The notes under the pieces: generated by a model
What the model saw: the letters and a program-made list of their open reading frames with translations, nothing else
The model's database searches: none
Told to the model about the DNA's origin: nothing
Assembly: GCA_964634465.1 (NCBI GenBank)
Contig: CAZWLY010000023.1
Span: 1 to 37,785 of the forward strand
DNA length: 37,785 bases
Direction: 5' to 3'
Source of the DNA: CAZWLY01 sp964634465
Lineage (GTDB): Bacteria > Desulfobacterota > Desulfarculia > G963662305
Part shown: piece after piece, positions 32,493 through 37,785 of the stretch
How the letters are laid out: each line of letters opens with the position of its first letter
Numbering within the stretch: the first letter of the stretch is position 1
Program-made: the position numbers and the translations under genes

Positions 32493-34052
32493 ATGGCCAG
32501 AATCCTGGTTGTGGACGACGAACCGATCAACGTCAAGATGCTCAGCCGCCTCTTGAGTCACGAGGGCTACGAGATCATCGAGGCCGACAACGGCCAGGCC
32601 GCCCTGGATATGACCAAGGCCGAGCACCCCGATCTCATCCTCCTGGACGTGATGATGCCCGGCATGGACGGCTTCGAGGTCTGCCGTCGCCTGAAATCCC
32701 AGGAATCGACCCGGCTGATCCCGATCGTAATGGTCACCGCCCTGGACACCCTGGAGGACAAGGTCCACGGCATCGAGGTCGGGGCCGACGACTTCTTGAC
32801 CAAGCCCTACAACCGGGTCGAGCTGTTGGCCCGGACCAAGTCACTCATAAAGATGAAGGCCCTCAACGAGGACCTGGCCCTGGCCTACGCCCACCTGACC
32901 GAGTTGAACGACTACGCCGACAAGCTGTTCGCCTCCTTCGAGCCGTCCTCGTTCGCCTTGACCGACTCCCTGCTGGCGCTGGTCGATCAGCTCCTGAGAA
33001 AATCTCCGGCCGAGATCGAGCGACCGGAGACGATCTTTCTGGCCGTCGGCGACGCCGGCCCGATCATCACCGGCCGCCTCTACCGCCGGGATGGAGACAG
33101 ACTGGCGGCCGACCCCGCCCCGGTCAGCGTCCCCCGCGACTCGGTGATCGGCTTCAGCGACGAGGGCCTGGACGTGGCTTTCTCCAATTGGCGCGACGTG
33201 GCCGACAGCGTCGAGGACTACCAGGAATTTTTCGAGCCGGCCATCCGGGAGCGAATCTCGCCCATCCTCAACTACACCGCCTACCACTCCGGCCGGGTGG
33301 CGATCATGGCCTTCAACTACGGCAAGGAGGTCGGCTTCCACCACGCCCAGGGACTCAAAGGCATGGCCGCCCACGTCAACTTCCTCCAGACCGTCGCCGA
33401 CCAGATGCGGGAGGTCGAGGAGGCCTTCCTCTACACCGTCGAGGCCCTGGCCCGGGCGGCCGAGGCCAAGGACGAGGAGACCGGCAACCACATCCTCCGG
33501 GTCAAGTCCTACACCCAACACCTGGCCCAGGAGCTCGGTCTGGACGCCGAGTACGTCGATCAGATCGGTTACTCGTCGATGATGCACGACGTGGGCAAGA
33601 TCCACATCCCGGAGTCGATCTTGCTGAAGGAGGGCCCCTTGGCGAGCGAGGAATGGCGGGAGATGATGAAGCACACCGTCTACGGAGCCCAGATATTGGG
33701 CGACCATCCCCGCCTGGAGCTGGCTCGCCAGATCGCGCTGCACCACCACGAGAAATGGGACGGCAGCGGCTACCCCCGCCGCCTCAAGGGCGAGAAGATA
33801 TCCCTGGCCGGTCGGATCGTGACCCTGGCCGACATCTACGACGCGCTTCGTTCACAGCGTTCCTACAAGCCCGCCTTCAGTCACCAAAAGACCATCGACA
33901 TCATGCTCAACGGCGACGGCCGGGTGGAGCCGAGCCATTTCGACCCCCAGGTTCATGAAGCCTTCAGGCGGATTCATGGAGACTTCGCCGACATCTACGA
34001 GGACCTGGCCGACGAGGACGAGCCGGGGCGGCCCACGGCCGGGGTCAACTAG
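32493..34052 (+). CDS. Response regulator with HD-GYP domain (cyclic-di-GMP phosphodiesterase)
   Basis: This RpfG-type regulator has 519 residues. The receiver domain (1-120) has acidic pocket Asp8/Asp9, phospho-acceptor Asp52 in LLDVMMPGMDG and Lys in TKPY. A middle region (about 140-300) is of no recognised family. The HD-GYP domain (about 310-490) has His365-Asp366 in MMHDVGKI, HHHEKWDGSGYP with intact Gly-Tyr-Pro (426-428), and LADIYDALRS. Intact metal and GYP residues predict hydrolysis of cyclic di-GMP, with effects on motility or biofilm. It follows the upstream kinase gene with no gap. Confidence 0.95.
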   Translation: MARILVVDDEPINVKMLSRLLSHEGYEIIEADNGQAALDMTKAEHPDLILLDVMMPGMDGFEVCRRLKSQESTRLIPIVMVTALDTLEDKVHGIEVGADDFLTKPYNRVELLARTKSLIKMKALNEDLALAYAHLTELNDYADKLFASFEPSSFALTDSLLALVDQLLRKSPAEIERPETIFLAVGDAGPIITGRLYRRDGDRLAADPAPVSVPRDSVIGFSDEGLDVAFSNWRDVADSVEDYQEFFEPAIRERISPILNYTAYHSGRVAIMAFNYGKEVGFHHAQGLKGMAAHVNFLQTVADQMREVEEAFLYTVEALARAAEAKDEETGNHILRVKSYTQHLAQELGLDAEYVDQIGYSSMMHDVGKIHIPESILLKEGPLASEEWREMMKHTVYGAQILGDHPRLELARQIALHHHEKWDGSGYPRRLKGEKISLAGRIVTLADIYDALRSQRSYKPAFSHQKTIDIMLNGDGRVEPSHFDPQVHEAFRRIHGDFADIYEDLADEDEPGRPTAGVN

Positions 34053-34434
34053 GCGGCCGGCCCCGATCCCTTACAGCGAGCGCCTCGTCGATGAGCGCCG
34101 CGAACCAGTCGTGGTTGTCCCGCATGTCGGTCAACCAGCCCTTGAGGTCCAGCACCTCGTCCCGGCAGATCTCGGCCAACACCTCGGGCCGGTCCTCCTC
34201 GGCGTTGAGGACCTTCCGAATCGTCTCGGCGCCGAGGCCGAGCCGCCGGGAGAGCCGGGCCATGTTGCCTCGGCGGTAGTAGATGCAGGCCTTGATCATC
34301 CGGCCCAAGATCAGGCGCTGGACCCGGCGGTCGATCTCCTCGGGCCCCAGGTCGGTTCGCTCCTCGAGGTGCTCTTTCAGGTCGGCGTAATGCTTCATCA
34401 TCCGATCGCTCATCAGGTCAAAGACTTCGGCCAC
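34045..34434 (-). CDS. Hypothetical protein with HTH-like segment
   Basis: This is a 129-residue helical protein, rich in charged residues, that I do not recognise. The segment NMARLSRRLGLGAETIRKVLN (about 57-77) has the spacing of a helix-turn-helix, so a DNA-binding or regulatory role is possible. The GTG start has a GGGAG site; an ATG seven codons later is an alternative. Its 3' end overlaps the end of the convergent HD-GYP gene by 8 bp. Because clpB is transcribed away from it, the 178-bp gap between them holds two divergent promoters. Confidence 0.7.
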   Translation of the reverse strand: MAEVFDLMSDRMMKHYADLKEHLEERTDLGPEEIDRRVQRLILGRMIKACIYYRRGNMARLSRRLGLGAETIRKVLNAEEDRPEVLAEICRDEVLDLKGWLTDMRDNHDWFAALIDEALAVRDRGRPPS

Positions 34435-34555
34435 GGCCCGCTCCCTGTTCTGTCTTCAACGCCTGGGGAGCATATTAACCGACGAGCGCCCCGACCGACC
34501 AGCGCCCCGGCTCCAAAATCGGACGGCCGGTTGACTCCGCATCAAGGGTGGTTAT

Positions 34556-34582
34556 CTTGAATGTTGGGCGATAGCCCTAAGT
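34556..34582 (+). promoter_or_regulatory. Possible heat-shock (sigma-32-like) promoter of clpB
   Basis: CTTGAA (34556-34561) is followed after 13 bases by CCCTAAGT (34575-34582), close to the sigma-32 pattern CTTGAAA-N13/14-CCCCATNT. It ends 30 bp before the clpB ATG. A short inverted repeat GGGC-GATA-GCCC overlaps the spacer. No CIRCE element is seen. Confidence 0.5.
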
Positions 34583-34612
34583 TACGCCAAATGGTTATGA
34601 GGAGACGACCTT

Positions 34613-37201
34613 ATGCGTTTTGATAAATTGACCGTCAAGTCCCAAGAGGCCGTCCAGGAGGCGATGAGCCTGGCCGAAGCCAAGGGACATCCCCAGATCG
34701 AGCCGACCCACCTGCTGCTGGCGCTTTTGAGCCAGCCGGAGGGTACGGTCAAGGCCATCTTGAAGAAGATGGGCGTCGGCGTCGATGGACTGATCGCCGA
34801 GACCAACCAGGCCCTGGACAAGCTGCCCCAGGTGACCGGCGGCCAGGTGGTCATGTCGGCCGACCTTCGGACCGTCATCGACTCGGCGAGCAAGACCGCG
34901 GCCGACATGCACGACGAGTACGTCTCGGTCGAACACCTGTTCATGGCCCTGGCCGTAGTCAAATCGCCGGCGGCCGACATCCTGGCCGGAGCCGGGGCGA
35001 CGGCCGAGGCCATCCTGAAGGCGTTGGTCGATATTCGAGGCGCCCAGCGGGTGACCGACCAGAACCCCGAAGACAAGTACCAGGCTCTGGACCGCTACAC
35101 CCGCGACATGACCGACCAGGCCCGGTTGGGCAAGCTGGACCCGGTCATCGGCCGGGACGACGAGATCAGGCGGCTGATCCAGGTTCTCAGCCGCCGAACC
35201 AAGAACAACCCGGTCTTGATCGGCGAGCCGGGCGTGGGCAAGACGGCCATCGTCGAGGGTCTGGCCCAGCGCATCGTGGCCGGCGACGTGCCCGACAGCC
35301 TCAAGGACAAGCGCCTCCTGGCCCTGGACATGGGCGCCCTCATCGCCGGGGCCAAGTACCGGGGCGAGTTCGAGGACCGCTTGAAGGCCGTCCTCAAGGA
35401 GATCGAGGAGGCCCAGGGCCAGATCATCCTCTTCATCGACGAGATGCACACCATCATCGGCGCCGGCGCGGCCGAGGGCGCGGTGGACGCCTCCAACATG
35501 CTCAAGCCGGCCCTGGCCCGGGGCGAGCTTCGCTGCGTGGGCGCGACGACGCTCAACGAGTACCGCAAGTACGTCGAGAAGGACGCCGCCCTGGAGCGCC
35601 GCTTCCAGCCGGTGATGGTCGCCGAGCCGACGGTGGAGGACACCATCGCCATCCTGCGCGGCTTGAAGGAGCGCTACGAGACCCACCACGGGGTGCGTAT
35701 CCAGGACGGGGCGATCGTGGCCGCGGCCACGCTCTCCAACCGCTACATCTCCGACCGCTTCCTGCCCGACAAGGCGGTCGATCTCATCGACGAGGCGGCC
35801 AGCAAGCTCCGGACCGAGATCGACTCCCTGCCGGCCGAGATCGACGAGAGAGAGCGGCGGCGGATCAAGTTGGAGATCGAGCGCCAGGCCTTGGCCAAGG
35901 AGTCCGACGCCGAGAGCAAGGAACGGCTCAAAAAGATCGAGACCGAACTTGAGGAGCTGACCGCCGAGGTGGAGCGGCTCAAGGCCGGCTGGCGCAAGGA
36001 GAAGGAGGCCATCAAGGAGGTCTCGGCCATCGCCGAGAAGATCGAGGCGGCCAAGCTGGAGGCCGAGCGGGCCGAGCGGGAGGGCGATCTCACCCGGGCG
36101 GCCGAGCTTCGCTACGGCGTCATCCGCGAGCTGGAGGCCAGGCGCGACGAGCTGACCGCCGAGCTGGAGGAGATGCGCGCCGAGCAGGGCGGCGGGCTGC
36201 TGAGCGAGGAGGTCACCGCCGAGGACGTGGCCGAGGTGGTGGCCAAGTGGACCAACATCCCCGTCTCCAAGATGATGGAGGGCGAGCGCGAGAAGCTGGT
36301 CCACATGGAGGAACGCCTGAGCCGCCGCGTGGTCGGCCAAGAGGAGGCCATCCGGGCCGTCTCCGACGCCGTGCGCCGCTCCCGGTCCGGGCTGTCCGAC
36401 CCCGAACGGCCCATCGGCTCGTTCATCTTTCTGGGTCCGACCGGTGTGGGCAAAACCGAGCTCTGCCGGGCCCTGGCCGAGTTCATGTTCGACGACGAGC
36501 AGGCCCTGATCCGCCTCGACATGTCCGAATACATGGAGCGGCACGCCGTGGCCCGGATGATCGGCGCGCCGCCCGGTTACGTCGGCTACGACGAGGGCGG
36601 CCAGTTGACCGAGGCCGTCCGGCGGCGGCCCTACTCGGTCATCCTGCTCGACGAGATCGAGAAGGCCCACCCCGAGGTGTTCAACATCCTGTTGCAGATA
36701 CTGGACGACGGTCGGATGACCGACGGCCACGGCCGGACGGTGGATTTCAAGAACACCATCGTCATCATGACTTCCAACATCGGCTCCCAGTTCATCCAGG
36801 AGTACGCCGGCGCAGAGAATCGGGACAAGATGGTCGAGCTGGTCATGGACGCCTTGCGGGCCCACTTCAAGCCCGAGTTCTTGAACCGCGTCGATGACAC
36901 GATCATCTTCCACTCCCTTTCCCGGGAGCACATCGACGCCATCATCGACATCCAGCTCGGCTACCTGAAGGCCCGTCTGGCCGAGCGCAAGCTGGAGATC
37001 GAGCTGACCGAGAAGGCGAGAAAGGTCCTGGCCGATGAAGGCTACGACCCGGTCTACGGCGCCCGGCCGCTGAAGCGGGCCATCCAGCGCCTGGTCCAAA
37101 ACCCGCTGGCGGTCAGGCTCCTGGAGGGCGAGTTCGTCGAAGGCGACACGATCAAGATCGACGTCGGCGACAACGGCCGCTTCACCTTCGAGAAGGGTTG
37201 A
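34613..37201 (+). CDS. clpB: Chaperone protein ClpB
   Basis: This is a hexameric AAA+ disaggregase that works with DnaK on heat-aggregated proteins. The 862 residues contain the Clp N-domain (about 1-145), NBD1 with Walker A GEPGVGKT (204-211) and Walker B FIDEMHT, the long coiled-coil M-domain (about 395-525) that marks ClpB rather than ClpA or ClpC, and NBD2 with Walker A GPTGVGKT (608-615). The C-terminal segment has GARPLKRAIQRLVQNPLA. There is no IGF/L-type ClpP-binding loop obvious, as expected. GAGGAGA precedes the ATG. Confidence 0.98.
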   Translation: MRFDKLTVKSQEAVQEAMSLAEAKGHPQIEPTHLLLALLSQPEGTVKAILKKMGVGVDGLIAETNQALDKLPQVTGGQVVMSADLRTVIDSASKTAADMHDEYVSVEHLFMALAVVKSPAADILAGAGATAEAILKALVDIRGAQRVTDQNPEDKYQALDRYTRDMTDQARLGKLDPVIGRDDEIRRLIQVLSRRTKNNPVLIGEPGVGKTAIVEGLAQRIVAGDVPDSLKDKRLLALDMGALIAGAKYRGEFEDRLKAVLKEIEEAQGQIILFIDEMHTIIGAGAAEGAVDASNMLKPALARGELRCVGATTLNEYRKYVEKDAALERRFQPVMVAEPTVEDTIAILRGLKERYETHHGVRIQDGAIVAAATLSNRYISDRFLPDKAVDLIDEAASKLRTEIDSLPAEIDERERRRIKLEIERQALAKESDAESKERLKKIETELEELTAEVERLKAGWRKEKEAIKEVSAIAEKIEAAKLEAERAEREGDLTRAAELRYGVIRELEARRDELTAELEEMRAEQGGGLLSEEVTAEDVAEVVAKWTNIPVSKMMEGEREKLVHMEERLSRRVVGQEEAIRAVSDAVRRSRSGLSDPERPIGSFIFLGPTGVGKTELCRALAEFMFDDEQALIRLDMSEYMERHAVARMIGAPPGYVGYDEGGQLTEAVRRRPYSVILLDEIEKAHPEVFNILLQILDDGRMTDGHGRTVDFKNTIVIMTSNIGSQFIQEYAGAENRDKMVELVMDALRAHFKPEFLNRVDDTIIFHSLSREHIDAIIDIQLGYLKARLAERKLEIELTEKARKVLADEGYDPVYGARPLKRAIQRLVQNPLAVRLLEGEFVEGDTIKIDVGDNGRFTFEKG

Positions 37202-37207
37202 TAAAAT

Positions 37208-37453
37208 ATGGGGTCCGGCCGCGACAGAGAGGGTGACAGCCCCTTCGCCCCGCCGGCCGGACCCCGAAAAAAGCACGACTGCCCCGACTGCAAGATGTGC
37301 CAGTGGTGCTCGGATGTCCGCTGCAACCTCTGCCGCGACGCCGACCGGGGCGAAAGCGCCTTCGCCGGCATGTCCTTCGCCGAACAGATCGAAATGTATG
37401 AAAGGATCTGTAAGGAAGAGAGGGAGGGGAAGGAAGACGGGGAGGAGTTTTAA
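37208..37453 (+). CDS. Small Cys-rich protein, metal-binding candidate
   Basis: This is a protein of 81 residues with six cysteines packed as C25-x2-C28-x2-C31-x2-C34-x4-C39-x2-C42 (CPDCKMCQWCSDVRCNLC), between a Pro/Arg-rich N-terminus and a charged C-terminal helix rich in Glu. The pattern fits two zinc sites or an Fe-S-type site. It is not one of the named zinc-finger families I know. It begins 6 bp after clpB, so it is probably co-transcribed with the chaperone. Its TAA overlaps the ATG of the next gene (TAATG). Confidence 0.75.
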   Translation: MGSGRDREGDSPFAPPAGPRKKHDCPDCKMCQWCSDVRCNLCRDADRGESAFAGMSFAEQIEMYERICKEEREGKEDGEEF

Positions 37454-37680
37454 TGGAGGTTAAGACTCACATCTTGTTAACCGGGGCGGGTTTTACACAC
37501 AACTTCGGCGCTCCGCTAGCCAAGGGAATGTGGGCGGAGATATTCAATCACCCTGCCGTGCAGTCGTCTCCGGCTCTAAGAGAATTAATGTTTGACGAGC
37601 CTAATTACAAGTCCCTCTATGCAAAAGTTCTTGAAGACGACTATCCTGAACAAGACAAGAATGGGTTGTCCCCCAAATAG
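37453..37680 (+). pseudogene. SIR2-like gene, truncated after about 70 codons by an insertion
   Basis: The first residues (THILLTGAGFTHNFGAPLAKG) are the NAD-binding start of SIR2-like domains found in stand-alone proteins, many of them in anti-phage defence islands. The frame keeps family-like sequence up to about DDYPEQDKN (near 37664) and then runs into unrelated bases and a TAG. It starts inside the stop codon of the previous gene, with GGGGAGGAG in that gene as ribosome site. Base composition is visibly richer in A and T than the rest of the window, which suggests acquisition by transfer. The remainder is either beyond the insertion or lost. Confidence 0.65.
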
Positions 37681-37785
37681 AGTGGGCACAGGATTGGTCG
37701 TGTAGAGGTAACGACCGGAGGTGTCCATGAGCTGTTCAGTCAACCTTTTTAGGGGGCATTTTGCTGAACTTTTTCACGGTGTCAA
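37665..37785 (+). mobile_element. Probable left end of an insertion sequence at the contig edge
   Basis: From about 37665 the sequence no longer matches the SIR2-like frame. It starts with GGTTGTCCCCCAAATAG, an end-like sequence, and 60 bases later has a ribosome site and an ATG. Contigs commonly break in multi-copy insertion sequences, and this one ends 120 bp into the element. The family cannot be assigned and the exact boundary and target duplication are not visible. Confidence 0.5.
37727..37785 (+). CDS. Start of an open frame in the putative mobile element (3' truncated by window)
   Basis: ATG at 37727 follows GGAGGTGTCC and opens a frame (SCSVNLFRGHFAELFHGV after the Met) that runs to the window edge. 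It may be the start of a transposase. Too short for recognition. Confidence 0.3.
   Translation, partial: MSCSVNLFRGHFAELFHGV

Noticed and set aside
34595..37276. A very long open frame (893 codons) on the minus strand opposite clpB
   Set aside because: It is the mirror of a conserved GC-rich gene. Its composition is Leu/Gly/Asp/His-rich low complexity with no motif, and clpB is unambiguous.

Overview
The window is GC-rich and densely coded and holds no rRNA or tRNA that I can see. It looks like a chromosomal contig from a Desulfobacterota-type (former Deltaproteobacteria) bacterium. The main reasons are the rplU-rpmA / obg-proB-proA-nadD-rsfS-gpmI block, large PAS-type sensor kinases, a REC-HD-GYP regulator and a candidate UGA-read selenoprotein. 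The taxonomic guess is inference from gene order and style, not from a marker phylogeny.

Layout. (1) Positions 1-4510, plus strand: the end of cheW, a methyl-accepting chemotaxis protein and a membrane hybrid histidine kinase. (2) 4561-16378, minus strand: an uninterrupted run of eleven catabolic, transport and regulatory genes. In order of transcription these are an IclR-type regulator, a class III aminotransferase, the two subunits of a 3-oxoacid CoA-transferase, an M20 deacylase, a thiolase, two polyamine-type ABC permeases, a Tat-exported binding protein, the ATPase and a proline-racemase-family enzyme. Two genes on the other strand continue the theme: a YtcJ-type amidohydrolase (16653-18227) and an N-carbamoyl-amino-acid-hydrolase-like M20 enzyme (18385-19626). 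(3) 19816-23905, minus: a tiny membrane protein that may contain selenocysteine, a CxxCxxCC protein, a TreT-like glycosyltransferase with its DUF5752-like partner, and an M48 metalloprotease with repeats. (4) 23902-30728, minus: the housekeeping block gpmI, rsfS, nadD, proA, proB, obg, rpmA, rplU. (5) 30984-34052, plus: a GAF-PAS histidine kinase with a degenerate ATP-binding domain, directly followed by a REC-HD-GYP regulator. (6) 34045-37785: a small HTH-like protein on the minus strand, then clpB, a Cys-rich small protein and the first part of a SIR2-like gene cut by what looks like an insertion sequence at the contig edge.

How the catabolic genes may work together (inference). Hydrolases of three families could free an amino acid from an N-acyl, N-carbamoyl or cyclic derivative, and the racemase-family enzyme would adjust its stereochemistry. 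The aminotransferase would make a keto acid, the CoA-transferase would activate a 3-keto acid, and the thiolase would cleave it to acetyl-CoA plus a shorter acyl-CoA. The PotABCD-type transporter would bring the substrate in. The strongest new signal is regulatory. Two 58-bp promoter-operator segments, 6.3 kb apart, align without gaps. One precedes iclR and the enzyme operon and the other precedes the transporter-racemase operon, which marks all eleven genes as one regulon.
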